From contig NZ_JABMKY010000002.1 of assembly GCF_013204845.1 (NCBI RefSeq), positions 682,001 through 746,000 of the forward strand: DNA of 64,000 nt, given 5' to 3'. The notes under the pieces are model-generated. The model made no database searches, had not been told where the DNA came from, and saw nothing but the letters and a program-made list of their open reading frames with translations. This DNA is from Paenibacillus qinlingensis. GTDB lineage: Bacteria; Bacillota; Bacilli; Paenibacillales; NBRC-103111. Positions 9,199-17,744 of the stretch are shown here, in pieces. Made by a program: the position numbers and the translations under genes. Positions within the stretch are counted from its first letter, which is position 1. Each line of letters starts with the position of its first letter.

Positions 9199-10730
9199 AT
9201 CTCAGCTTCCTCCTCTTTGGGGATTGTAATTGTAAATAAACTGCCCCGTCCTTGTACACTTGAACATTCAATCGTACCGTTTAACGACTCTTTTACAAGA
9301 TTATAAACGATATTCATTCCTAGGCCTGTCCCTCCTTGTCCGCGACTGGTTGTGAAGAATGGATCAAAAATGTGATCCAACACATCATCAGACATCCCTT
9401 TTCCATCATCGGAGTAAGCAAGCATAACATAATCAGGGTAGTCTAGAACACGGATACTCAAGCGTCCTTCTTCATTCGCATCGTAAGCATGATTCAGAGA
9501 ATTCATAACTAAATTCGTAATGATTTGCGATAATGCACCTGGGTACGTATACAACTGTAGTTGATCATCGCAATAAACATCCAGTTGAATTTGTGTTTTC
9601 TTGAGGGCAGGCTTCAAACTTGCGATAATCCCTTCCACATATTCTTTGAATCGGAAGGTTCGTTTCATCTCGACGCTCTGATCTACTGAAATTTGTTTGA
9701 AGCTTTTCACTAATGAAGAAGCTCGTTCCAAATTATGTTGAACCATCACAATGCTCTCTTGAGAAATGGTTAGAAATTGCTCCAAATCGGATTTCTTCAT
9801 TTTCCCTGCTTCATACAGGGCTTGAAACTCTTTCGCTTTCTGATCTAAGTAACTTATAGCCGTAACACCAATACCAATTGGGGTGTTAATTTCATGCGAC
9901 ACACCTGCAACTAAATTACCTAGTGCTCCCATTTTCTCCGAATGTACAAGTTGATCTTGTGTAACCTGCAAGGTATTAAGGGCTTGTTGCAGCTCATGAT
10001 AGCGTTCATCCAAGTTACTGACCATATCATTGAAAGCTTCAGAAACTTCGGCAATTTCAGGAGATGCTTTGAATTGCAATTTAGGGAGTTCTCCACCTTG
10101 TTTCACAATGACAGCCGCTTCACGCAACCGACTTAATGGCCGAATAACAATGACTCTCAGAATAAGCCATAATAAAATTGAAAGTATAATTGCAATACTA
10201 AGTCCAACGAACACAATCAGCTTTGTTCTATGTTCGAGAAGCAGTTCTTCTTCCGAAGAGTCAAATATTACCTCAACAGCCCCGACTACCGAGCCATCTT
10301 CTTGCAGAGGTGCCGTCAATCGAACAATGGGTTTATCATTCTCGGCAATCGGGATACGATCTACAATCGTATTGTCTTGTTGAGGAATCACAATTTTTGA
10401 TCTATGTAGGATTGTTCCTACTTCTTGACGATTCGAGGCAGCCAAGACTTTCCCATGCTTGTCATAAAGCTTCATTTCCATAACGCGATTATTCTTATAT
10501 TGGATGTAATCGAAAATCTGCTGGATATCTGAGATCGATCTGGATTCTTCATAACGACCGTTGATAGCCATCGTCATTCCGCTGATTTGACTAACATATG
10601 CTTCACGAATCGATTGATTCAAGCTGATCGTATCAAACACCATCATCGTCGAAATCATGCCCGTTGTGACAACTGTGACGAGGAAAATAATCCGTTTCTG
10701 CAAGCTCAATTTCTTTTGACGAAAAGACAT
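9195..10730 (-). CDS. Membrane sensor histidine kinase (sensor-HAMP-HisKA-HATPase)
   Basis: A kinase of about 511 residues. A membrane helix near residues 15-35, an extracytoplasmic sensor of about 130 residues and a second helix near 165-190 precede a HAMP linker and a coiled coil. The H box is GVSHEINTP, the N box NLVMNSLNHA, G1 DDGKGM and G2 GQGGTGLGMNIV, so it should be active. The longer frame begins with GTG-TTG at 10736, but AGGTG sits five bases before the ATG at 10730, which I prefer. It is flanked by a lipoprotein gene upstream and its HD-GYP regulator downstream, so it may respond to an envelope signal. Confidence 0.9.
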   Translation of the reverse strand: MSFRQKKLSLQKRIIFLVTVVTTGMISTMMVFDTISLNQSIREAYVSQISGMTMAINGRYEESRSISDIQQIFDYIQYKNNRVMEMKLYDKHGKVLAASNRQEVGTILHRSKIVIPQQDNTIVDRIPIAENDKPIVRLTAPLQEDGSVVGAVEVIFDSSEEELLLEHRTKLIVFVGLSIAIILSILLWLILRVIVIRPLSRLREAAVIVKQGGELPKLQFKASPEIAEVSEAFNDMVSNLDERYHELQQALNTLQVTQDQLVHSEKMGALGNLVAGVSHEINTPIGIGVTAISYLDQKAKEFQALYEAGKMKKSDLEQFLTISQESIVMVQHNLERASSLVKSFKQISVDQSVEMKRTFRFKEYVEGIIASLKPALKKTQIQLDVYCDDQLQLYTYPGALSQIITNLVMNSLNHAYDANEEGRLSIRVLDYPDYVMLAYSDDGKGMSDDVLDHIFDPFFTTSRGQGGTGLGMNIVYNLVKESLNGTIECSSVQGRGSLFTITIPKEEEAEI

Positions 10731-10738
10731 CAACACAC

Positions 10739-11119
10739 CTACTTCACATCGAACGTGATGGTTTTACTTACATCATAAGGCGTGTGGTCGTTATTATGTA
10801 AGGAGATCTTCACTTCATGTGATCCTTTGCTTAAATGATCCAACACCTTCTGTTTCGTTGTAACAACGATCTTCTCACCCTTGTCTAACGATATATGAAC
10901 ATGACCTTCACCTTGCACACGTTGTTGATCATAATGCTCTTTCGACAACTTTAGATCCGTTGTCAGATCTAAGGTGACCGTATCATCTTTAACAACGTAA
11001 GCGACTTCTAAAGTAGGTGTAAACGTAGGCGTGTTGGAAGTTGTCGTTTTGGCTTTCCCACAGCCAGAAATTACGATTGTTAATGCTGCTAACAAATAAA
11101 AACCTTTGATTTTATTCAT
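10739..11119 (-). CDS. Small lipoprotein in the kinase/HD-GYP operon, function unknown
   Basis: A 126-residue lipoprotein with lipobox VISGC (Cys20) and a Thr/Ser-rich linker. The rest is mostly beta-type sequence such as YVVKDDTVTLDLTTDLKL and a conserved-looking DHLSKGSHEVKISLHN, resembling a small immunoglobulin-like or FixH-like extracellular domain. Its stop at 10739 overlaps the ribosome site of the kinase gene, so it is the first gene of the signalling operon. It could be an accessory sensor for that kinase, by position only. Confidence 0.75.
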   Translation of the reverse strand: MNKIKGFYLLAALTIVISGCGKAKTTTSNTPTFTPTLEVAYVVKDDTVTLDLTTDLKLSKEHYDQQRVQGEGHVHISLDKGEKIVVTTKQKVLDHLSKGSHEVKISLHNNDHTPYDVSKTITFDVK

Positions 11120-11441
11120 TTGTCATCCCCCATGAAGATGTTTTTATATCTATACGTGCCCAAAAAACTATCCTCTCTAGCTTAAGAATAATCAGTTAAT
11201 TTGTCCACTTTTATTTTGGTAACATGTGTAAGTATGAATCCTATCGTAAGAATAGTTACTTTATTCAAAATTATCTGACAATTAATGTCGAATTCGCATG
11301 AGAACGCTCACATTTTGCGCTTACCCAGGAAATAATTTCATTTCCCGAATCCGAATTATTTCCCCAATTTTGGTGCAATGTAGTAAAGTCGCTTTTCATT
11401 AGCTTCTCCCTTTCTTTAAGATCCCTAAGGAGGTTTCCCCC
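11120..11441. other. Divergent intergenic region
   Basis: It separates the leftward signalling operon from the rightward coiled-coil gene. It is AT-rich and should hold both promoters, but I cannot pick a convincing -35/-10 pair. The strong ribosome site AAGGAGG at about 11426 belongs to the rightward gene. Confidence 0.5.
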
Positions 11442-11759
11442 ATGACAGGAACCAATCAACATCAACAGCCGGTTCAGCACGCCATTGACGCCGCTGATCA
11501 TGCCATTCTTCAAGCGCAAGATGCCCAGCATAAGCTGCAAGTCGCCATAACCGAAGCGAATCCAAATGCGATTCAATCCGCGCAAGCGGCACTCGTTCAA
11601 GCAGATCAACAAGTTACGCAAGCCCAAAGACAATTAGCTGAATTCGCAAACGAACAGTTTGGACAACAAATCAAGCAAACTTTCGAGCAGTTAAATCAAG
11701 CCGCTCAGGATATTGAAGCTAATCAAGTAAAGTTTCATACACCAAAGCAGGTTCGGTAG
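11442..11759 (+). CDS. Small Gln/Ala-rich coiled-coil protein, function unknown
   Basis: A 105-residue soluble protein with AAGGAGG well spaced before the ATG. Nearly the whole chain is alpha-helical heptad-like sequence (HAIDAADHAILQAQDAQ, AALVQADQQVTQAQRQL), rich in Gln and Ala with no Cys. Such short coiled-coil proteins are widespread in Paenibacillus but have no assigned role that I know of. It stands alone, with a very stable hairpin 30 bp behind it. Confidence 0.75.
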   Translation: MTGTNQHQQPVQHAIDAADHAILQAQDAQHKLQVAITEANPNAIQSAQAALVQADQQVTQAQRQLAEFANEQFGQQIKQTFEQLNQAAQDIEANQVKFHTPKQVR

Positions 11760-11789
11760 CTAGTATTAACATCACAGTACGATCCAATC

Positions 11790-11840
11790 TCTAGCAACAG
11801 GAGCTAAGCGTTGTTTTCACGCTTAGCTCCTGTTGCTAGA
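11790..11840. repeat. Perfect 21-bp inverted repeat
   Basis: Arms at 11790-11810 and 11820-11840 match perfectly around a 9-base loop TTGTTTTCA. No T run follows, so it is not a standard terminator. The loop resembles the reverse complement of the loop in the adjacent hairpin array, and the flanking ATTCGCATG/TTCTCGCTGTAA resembles the array spacer, so it looks like a relative of that array. Confidence 0.75.
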
Positions 11841-11854
11841 TTCGCATGTTTCTT

Positions 11855-12170
11855 CTCGCTGTAACGATGAAAAACAACCTTACAGCGCCCAGACAGCCAA
11901 ATTCCCATGCCTCCCCTCACTGTAACGATGAAAAACAACCTTACAGCGCCTAGACAGCCAAATTCCCATGCCTCCTCTCGCTGTAACGATGAAAAACAAC
12001 CTTACAGCGCCTAGACAGGCCAAATTCCCATGCCTCCCCTCGCTGTAACGACGAAAAACAATCTTACAGCGCCGAAATGGCCAAATTCGAATGCCTCCCC
12101 TCACTGTATCGATGAAAAACAACCTTACAGCGCCTAGACAGCCAAATTCCCATGCCTCCCCTCGCTGTAA
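11855..12170. repeat. Tandem array of five 61-62 bp hairpin repeats
   Basis: Units start at 11855, 11916, 11977, 12039 and 12100, with a 10-bp stub at 12161. Each unit has an inverted repeat CGCTGTAA / TTACAGCG around a 15-base loop CGATGAAAAACAACC, then a conserved spacer ending CATGCCTCCCCT. Two units carry G to A in the left arm; on the minus strand this leaves a G-U pair, so a minus-strand RNA would still fold. A 98-codon minus frame across it is fortuitous. Confidence 0.9.
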
Positions 12171-12302
12171 CAGCAAAATCTCCTAAAAATAGGGTCTGCC
12201 GCAAATTCAACAGCTTTCGGGACACCATCTTTTCATTTTAGGCACACATTATGTTAAACTACGTAGGAAGGTTTTCAAGTTATTTGGGGAGGCACTACAT
12301 AC

Positions 12303-12938
12303 ATGCTCGTGATTGGAATTGCCGGAGGTACCGGTTCAGGTAAAACGACAGTAGCAAGATCAATTATTACAAAACTCGGATCCACGAATGTGACTTTAAT
12401 TTCACAAGATAATTATTATCTTCATCATAGCGGACTGACTTTTGAAGAGCGGGAACGCATTAATTATGATCATCCTCGTGCTTTTGAAAATGAATTGCTC
12501 CTTCAGCATTTGAATATGTTGAAAAACGGGCAGCCCGTTGACATTCCCGTCTACGATTTTTCTACACATGCTCGCTCACAAGAAACGATCCGCATTGACG
12601 TTAAACCAATTGTTCTTCTTGAAGGCATTCACGTTTTAACTGATGAGGAACTCCGCGGAGCGTTAAATATCAAAGTATTCGTAGATACAGACCCCGACGT
12701 CCGTATTCTTCGCCGGGTAACTCGCGATGTTAATGAACGCGGTCGTTCCTTACAATCCGTTTTCGACCAATACTTAACGACCGTTAAGCCCATGCATGAT
12801 GCATTTATCGAACCGTCCAAGAAGTACGCCGACATCATTATTCCTGAAGGAGGAGAAAATCAAATCGGTATCTCCCTCCTTACAATTTTGACAGAACGCT
12901 ACATGACGGATCAAGCCGCCAATTATGAAATCGGCTAA
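12303..12938 (+). CDS. udk: Uridine kinase
   Basis: A 211-residue kinase, the normal length for Bacillus Udk. The P-loop is GGTGSGKT (residues 8-15), followed by SQDNYY, the substrate-binding block NYDHPRAFENELL, DIPVYDFSTHAR and a lid segment RRVTRDVNERGRSL. It phosphorylates uridine and cytidine to the monophosphates with ATP or GTP in pyrimidine salvage. GGGGAGG stands 12 bases before the ATG. It is a single gene ending in a strong shared terminator. Confidence 0.96.
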   Translation: MLVIGIAGGTGSGKTTVARSIITKLGSTNVTLISQDNYYLHHSGLTFEERERINYDHPRAFENELLLQHLNMLKNGQPVDIPVYDFSTHARSQETIRIDVKPIVLLEGIHVLTDEELRGALNIKVFVDTDPDVRILRRVTRDVNERGRSLQSVFDQYLTTVKPMHDAFIEPSKKYADIIIPEGGENQIGISLLTILTERYMTDQAANYEIG

Positions 12939-12953
12939 CAGCCAATGAATCTG

Positions 12954-12992
12954 AAAAGCCACCTTCCTTTATCAAGGAAAGTGGCTTTTTTC
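12954..12992. terminator. Shared bidirectional terminator of udk and the MFS gene
   Basis: AAAAGCCAC(C)TTCC ... GGAAAGTGGCTTTTTT stem with A run on one side and T run on the other. The stop codon of the converging MFS gene (12991) lies at its edge. Confidence 0.9.
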
Positions 12993-14148
12993 AGGCCCTA
13001 CGTGCTTTGAAAATGTACCCCGAGAGCCCAAACAACAAATAAACAAGGCCAAGGAAGTAAAAAATACTAAATACACTCAAATAATGAAGTGCCATCCCTC
13101 CTATTAAAGGACCGATGATACTCCCTACGCTATATTGGATAGAGGCAATGATATTGGCTGTTGGCAGCAAATGACGAGGCAATATATCCGCCGCATAGGC
13201 CAGCCCTAGCGAGAAGAAAGATCCTACCATACCGCCTGCTACGCCTAAACAAAGCCCTAATCCCCATAAGTTCGTCCCAACGAAAGGCACAAAACTGAAC
13301 GCCAAAGCCCCTACGATGGCTGTACCCATGAGAATGGGCTTCCGACCTACGCGATCACTCCATAACCCGAGTGGGAGCTGCATGATGAGTCCCCCAATCC
13401 CCGTTACGGGAAGCAATAGCCCAATCGTAGACTCCGAAATGCCAATCCGAAGGCCATAGAGTGGAAAGTTGCTATTCATAGCCGCTTCCATGTAGCCAAA
13501 GAGTAAGGAAGTTATCAGCGGGAACCACGCCAATGAGATGACGGTTGTTGCTCGTTTATGCGCGGCTTCCGCTCGTTCGGCTCGCTCTGGCTTCTCATTT
13601 TTGAGCCTCGTTAGAAGTAATAAGATTAGAAGAAAGAATGTACTTGTCACCATAAAAGGGACCCATATCCCCGCTTTAAGCAAGGTTATGCCCAATGGCC
13701 CAAGACTAAACCCTATCCCGTAGGCCATCCCGTACAGGGAAATATTGCGTCCTCTCTTCTCTTTCGGACTGGAGGCTACAATCCAGAGTTGTGTAGCAAA
13801 ATGTAAGGCGCTATCGCCAATACCCACTAGAAGCCGCAGTACAAACCAGAAGCCCACATGCTGCCAGACCGGAAATAGACAATTGGCAATAATGATTAAA
13901 CTCATTCCGATCATAATGACGGGTTTGTAACCATAACGTCGAACTGGCTTTTCGATGAAAAACATCGTCGCGAATATCCCAATGTACAAGGCAGCCGCGT
14001 TTACACCGTTTGCATCTGTTGATACACCAGAACGATCTAATAGTATCGTGAGCAAAGGCAGGAGCATCCCTTGACTCATCCCAGCCACAATGATGACCAT
14101 AATTAATGTAGTTAATTGATAATTAGATCGAAGTAATTTAAGCGCCAT
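12991..14148 (-). CDS. Major facilitator superfamily transporter
   Basis: A transporter of about 385 residues with 12 predicted membrane helices. Motif A is seen between helices 2 and 3 (FIEKPVRRYGYKPVIMIG) and again in the second half (GLWSDRVGRKPILMG), and a Lys/Arg/Glu-rich central loop separates the halves. It is probably a drug or metabolite exporter of the DHA1 type; the substrate cannot be read. The open frame extends to 14187, but GGTGG precedes the ATG at 14148, which overlaps the upstream gene by 11 bp. Confidence 0.88.
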   Translation of the reverse strand: MALKLLRSNYQLTTLIMVIIVAGMSQGMLLPLLTILLDRSGVSTDANGVNAAALYIGIFATMFFIEKPVRRYGYKPVIMIGMSLIIIANCLFPVWQHVGFWFVLRLLVGIGDSALHFATQLWIVASSPKEKRGRNISLYGMAYGIGFSLGPLGITLLKAGIWVPFMVTSTFFLLILLLLTRLKNEKPERAERAEAAHKRATTVISLAWFPLITSLLFGYMEAAMNSNFPLYGLRIGISESTIGLLLPVTGIGGLIMQLPLGLWSDRVGRKPILMGTAIVGALAFSFVPFVGTNLWGLGLCLGVAGGMVGSFFSLGLAYAADILPRHLLPTANIIASIQYSVGSIIGPLIGGMALHYLSVFSIFYFLGLVYLLFGLSGYIFKARRA

Positions 14149-14680
14149 TCCCGAAATCCACCGTTTCCCATCTCTCGGCACAGTCATTTAGCTTGCCATG
14201 AAGGGGAACACGGAACTGCGTAAATATGACGAGTCTTGCTTTTTTTATCCATTCTTTGAAAGACGGGTAGGTAACGAAGAGGTTCGCATAACGATCGCTC
14301 ATACAAATAAAGTGTGGACCAGGGGATTTCTCCGTTAAAAAGGTTAGTGATGTATCGAGAGGAGTGTATTTCTTACGCTTCCCTTCCCATTTGTCTACTT
14401 CAACTTGAAGACTAGTATTTACATCCTCCAGCAGCTGTTCCAGATGCTTAAGCCGGGCGTAATAGGGCATTTCCGAGCGAATGTCCATTCTACGAAGCGT
14501 TTCCTCGTGCTGTGGATAGAAGATCACACGGACGAATTTCCGTTCTTCTGCCCAGGCGATACATGCACTCATTTCATGCTCCGTCCAATCTTCGAACGTC
14601 TCGAATACAAGGACTGTTCCCTTATCTGAATTTGCCGGGGGTTCATACCCGTAGGGTACTTTTATTTGATCTCGTGCCAT
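14138..14680 (-). CDS. Conserved-looking protein of 180 residues, function unknown
   Basis: A soluble, mixed-charge protein beginning MARDQIKVPYGYEPP. AGGAGGAAGCT directly before the ATG at 14680 fixes the start; a longer in-frame ATG at 14707 has no ribosome site. It contains Trp-rich segments (FETFEDWTEHEMSACIAW, FVTYPSFKEWIKKARL) and a run typical of a small alpha/beta domain. I do not recognise it. It overlaps the MFS gene by 11 bp and should be co-transcribed with it. Confidence 0.75.
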   Translation of the reverse strand: MARDQIKVPYGYEPPANSDKGTVLVFETFEDWTEHEMSACIAWAEERKFVRVIFYPQHEETLRRMDIRSEMPYYARLKHLEQLLEDVNTSLQVEVDKWEGKRKKYTPLDTSLTFLTEKSPGPHFICMSDRYANLFVTYPSFKEWIKKARLVIFTQFRVPLHGKLNDCAERWETVDFGNGA

Positions 14681-14781
14681 AGCTTCCTCCTCTAGTTGAT
14701 CTTGCATGTCATTGGTCTGTTGGAATTACTTACACATATACCTAGTATACCCCTTCCATCCCTACGAAACCATTGCCCAGA

Positions 14782-14811
14782 TTGGATTACAGGATCGCGT
14801 TACGTTATAAT
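14782..14811 (+). promoter_or_regulatory. Putative sigma-A promoter of the aminopeptidase gene
   Basis: TTGGAT at 14782-14787 and a perfect TATAAT at 14806-14811, separated by 18 bp, 38 bp upstream of the ATG. Confidence 0.5.
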
Positions 14812-14849
14812 TTAGAGGTACGCATTTTTTTGTTAAGGGGACTTAGAGA

Positions 14850-15965
14850 ATGAGAGATCCAAGATTACAAACGTTTGCCCGAAACATTATTCGGTATTCC
14901 GTGAGCCTGCAGCCCGGTGAGAACATATTGATTGAAATGATTGGTGTCAAGGATCCAGAACTCGCAAAATGCTTAATTGAAGAGGTTTATGCAGTCGGAG
15001 GTAATCCATTCATTGAATTGCGTGATCCTGCCATTACACGGAGCTTGCAAATGAAAGGAACACAAGAACAATTTAGCACGTGGTCTGCCATTGAGCTTGC
15101 TAGAATGAAACAAATGGATGCCTATGTAGCTGTTCGCAGCGGAGATAACATTACAGAATCATCAGATGTGCCAGATGAACAAATGAAGCTGTTCCTGAAG
15201 TACTTCCAACGTCCTATCTTTGATGAGCGTATTAACAATACCAAATGGGTCGTTATGCGTTACCCGAATCCGTCGATGGCACAACTGGCCGGTAAAAGCA
15301 CAGAGGCTTTCGAGGATTTCTACTTCAACGTCTGTAACCTTGATTACAGTCTAATGGCCAAAGCCATGGAATCCCTCGTTGATCTGATGAACCGCACGGA
15401 TCGTGTGCGATTAGTTTCTAAAGGTACGGATCTCAGATTCTCGATCAAAGACATCGGTGCTGTACCTTGCTCCGGACTAAGAAACATCCCGGACGGCGAG
15501 GTATATACGGCACCTGTGAAAGATTCCGTCAATGGTACGATCAGTTACAATACACCAACGATTTACTCGGGCACTTCCTTTGAGAACATTGTTCTAACTT
15601 TCGAGAATGGCCGTATTGTTAATGCGACAAGTAATGACTCCAAGAAGTTGAATGAGATTCTGGATACGGATGATGGCGCACGTTATATCGGTGAATTCGC
15701 GATTGGTGTGAACCCGTATATTCAACATCCGATGAAGGATATCCTATTTGATGAGAAAATTGACGGCAGTATACATTTCACACCAGGTCAAGCTTATGAA
15801 ACTGCAGACAATACTAATCGTTCATCTGTTCATTGGGACATGGTTCTGATCCAACGTCCTGAATATGGCGGCGGAGAAATTTATTTCGATGATGTGCTTA
15901 TTCGCAAGGATGGTCGTTTCGTCATTCCTGAGCTTGAAAAGCTTAATCCAGAGAACTTAATGTAG
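14850..15965 (+). CDS. M29-family metallo-aminopeptidase (AmpS/PepS-like)
   Basis: A 371-residue cytosolic aminopeptidase of the thermophilic-aminopeptidase family. The substrate-side block is GTDLRFSIKD, and the co-catalytic metal ligands are expected in GEFAIGVNP (Glu), SIHFTPGQAYE (His, Tyr) and SVHWDMV (His, Asp), all present. These enzymes trim N-terminal residues from peptides using two metal ions. GGGGAC lies about eight bases before the ATG. It is a single gene with its own promoter and a shared terminator. Confidence 0.94.
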   Translation: MRDPRLQTFARNIIRYSVSLQPGENILIEMIGVKDPELAKCLIEEVYAVGGNPFIELRDPAITRSLQMKGTQEQFSTWSAIELARMKQMDAYVAVRSGDNITESSDVPDEQMKLFLKYFQRPIFDERINNTKWVVMRYPNPSMAQLAGKSTEAFEDFYFNVCNLDYSLMAKAMESLVDLMNRTDRVRLVSKGTDLRFSIKDIGAVPCSGLRNIPDGEVYTAPVKDSVNGTISYNTPTIYSGTSFENIVLTFENGRIVNATSNDSKKLNEILDTDDGARYIGEFAIGVNPYIQHPMKDILFDEKIDGSIHFTPGQAYETADNTNRSSVHWDMVLIQRPEYGGGEIYFDDVLIRKDGRFVIPELEKLNPENLM

Positions 15966-15987
15966 TTAACTTTAAAAAATGGCAACA

Positions 15988-16048
15988 CTAAAAAAGCAGT
16001 TGATACTTCCGAGTACATTCACTCGGAAAGCTTCAACTGCTTTTTTAG
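15988..16048. terminator. Bidirectional terminator
   Basis: AAAAAAGCAGTTGA pairs with TCAACTGCTTTTTT, with an inner CCGAGT/ACTCGG stem. It serves the aminopeptidase gene and the converging L,D-transpeptidase gene. Confidence 0.9.
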
Positions 16049-17526
16049 CCTAACCAATGAAAGATGATATTTCCCGCGGATTCTGAGTGCTGTGGCATAC
16101 TCGTTGGAATAAGCTTAGACATTTGACTCACTTGACCATTGGGATTAGACGTATGTTCACTGGAAAGGATTCGTACTTCAGCTCCTTTTGGTACGAAAGG
16201 AAATAGCTGTTGTATGTCGTCATTAGTTAAGCGAATACAACCTAAGGACTTCGATTCTCCGATCGAGCTCTCATCATACGTGCCGTGTAACGCGATAGAT
16301 CCTAGTCCTAAGCCTGCATCACCATAGCTTTGACTTGTCTTTCCTTTGGGCTGCTGTACTCGCTCTAAGACCCGATAAACGCCATCAGGTGTGCTGCCAT
16401 TAGCACCAAGTCCAATATCTTTGTCCCATAGCAGGTGTGAGCCGCTAACGAGCTGCAACTGATATGCACGCTGATTCACTTCGAGATGAACAGGTTCATA
16501 GGGAACCTTCTCTCCTCCAGCTACATTCGCATAGAACATATGTGCAATATCTGCCGCTTTGGGGTTAAATACCCAGCCCCCATCGCCCTTATAAGCCGAT
16601 TTGATCTCATTTGAACCCGAAACAGCTTCAATCGGGATGAAGCTCAAATAATTGAGCGGATAATCCTGCAGGAGTTCATCAATACGTGCGGGAGCCTGTC
16701 CCACATTTTCGCGATAGGATGCCAAAGCAGTTCGAACTAAATTAGCACCAATCGCGCTAAGCGGTTGGTGCTCTTCAAATTCAGCGTTCAGAAATCGGAT
16801 GTGAACCAAGGCGTCTGCCTCTGGCTGATATGTTGCGATAACCATCGCACGCTTAATATCATCTTCCTTCGTCAGCAGCAACGTTTTCCCTTTATCCCTG
16901 TTGTCCTCAGTGACAATCCCATAAAGAAGAATCGTTGCCTTCGGTATTTCCTTTGCCAAAACCAAGGCTTGAGCATGAAGCTTTTTCTCGATTTCAGCAT
17001 GTGACATTTCTGGTGAAAGATACAAAATAAATGGCTTGTCTACCGATTCGTAGGTTACTTGTGTACCTGCACTCCACAGTTTCATTTGACTGATTGTCCG
17101 TGGTATGGCCTGATTTCCAGCAAAAAACAAAACTAAAAGAACATTGAGGATGAGAAGAACAAGCAACAACATTTTCATAAATGGCGGTAATAAAGGCTTT
17201 TGCTTCGCAGGCAGCGTTTGTTCTAGATTCGCAACGTGGGTGGCCTGCTGTTGATCGAGAAGCTGAATCGCACGATTTGCAGCAGAATAGAATGGCGAGG
17301 GGTAGGTTTTGAGCACTTCCTTGTAATGAAACCTAGCTCTCTTCCAATTCCCTTTCTCACGAAATTTCTGCCCCAGATTGAAGTGGGCCTCAGGCGAATT
17401 CGCATCCAAATAACGAATTACTTTCTCATGGTAAAGTGGATCGGCATGACTAATGAACAAATTCTTGTGCAAATGGACGAGGTGATCATCGAGTTGGTTA
17501 CGGAATCGTTGGTTTCGTCGGATCAT
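16045..17526 (-). CDS. Membrane-anchored L,D-transpeptidase (TPR + YkuD domain)
   Basis: A 493-residue protein with a cytoplasmic N-terminal part of two TPR-like helix pairs (about 30-90; AHFNLGQKFREKGNWKRARFHYKEVL), one membrane helix (about 115-137), a middle extracellular region and a C-terminal YkuD domain. The YkuD catalytic motif is complete: His414 in LHGTYD and Cys430 in SLGCIRL. These enzymes make L,D cross-links or attach proteins in peptidoglycan. GGAGAGGAG precedes the ATG. The cytoplasmic TPR arm is less common and may recruit a partner. A cluster of GTATC motifs lies just upstream. Confidence 0.9.
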   Translation of the reverse strand: MIRRNQRFRNQLDDHLVHLHKNLFISHADPLYHEKVIRYLDANSPEAHFNLGQKFREKGNWKRARFHYKEVLKTYPSPFYSAANRAIQLLDQQQATHVANLEQTLPAKQKPLLPPFMKMLLLVLLILNVLLVLFFAGNQAIPRTISQMKLWSAGTQVTYESVDKPFILYLSPEMSHAEIEKKLHAQALVLAKEIPKATILLYGIVTEDNRDKGKTLLLTKEDDIKRAMVIATYQPEADALVHIRFLNAEFEEHQPLSAIGANLVRTALASYRENVGQAPARIDELLQDYPLNYLSFIPIEAVSGSNEIKSAYKGDGGWVFNPKAADIAHMFYANVAGGEKVPYEPVHLEVNQRAYQLQLVSGSHLLWDKDIGLGANGSTPDGVYRVLERVQQPKGKTSQSYGDAGLGLGSIALHGTYDESSIGESKSLGCIRLTNDDIQQLFPFVPKGAEVRILSSEHTSNPNGQVSQMSKLIPTSMPQHSESAGNIIFHWLG

Positions 17527-17572
17527 TTGGCTCCTCTCCGTTCATAAATTTAGCTCGTCACACATGATGATT

Positions 17573-17617
17573 GATACAATAAGTATCTCTTAAGTATCTC
17601 TGATACATAATGTATCA
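17573..17617. promoter_or_regulatory. Cluster of GATAC/GTATC half-sites upstream of the L,D-transpeptidase gene
   Basis: Half-sites lie at 17573-17577, 17583-17587 and 17594-17598, plus the perfect palindrome TGATACAT-A-ATGTATCA at 17601-17617. GATAC and GTATC at 17573/17583 are themselves a dyad. Their position 50-90 bp before the ATG suggests a multi-copy operator. I do not recognise the regulator. Confidence 0.5.
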
Positions 17618-17678
17618 TGAGCTATATGGAAAGACAACCCTTTTTCCGGGTATTCCAATCAACGTAAGCCATCAATTG

Positions 17679-17721
17679 AAAAAAGACGCCCTCAGCCTCG
17701 ATAAAGAAGGCTAAGAACGTC
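17679..17721 (-). terminator. Terminator of the quinol oxidase operon
   Basis: A 14-bp stem with several G-U pairs between 17685 and 17721 (GACG...AGCCT / AGGCT...CGTC), followed on the minus strand by six T. It lies 24 bp past the qoxD stop. Confidence 0.85.
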
Positions 17722-17744
17722 CTTTCATTCATGCTATTAACTAT

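Noticed and set aside
11855..12170. CRISPR array
   Set aside because: The repeat units are 61-62 bp with conserved spacers; there are no unique spacers, and no cas gene is nearby.
11880..12176. 98-codon minus-strand frame
   Set aside because: It is a run-through of the 61-bp hairpin repeats; the period is not a multiple of three and there is no ribosome site.
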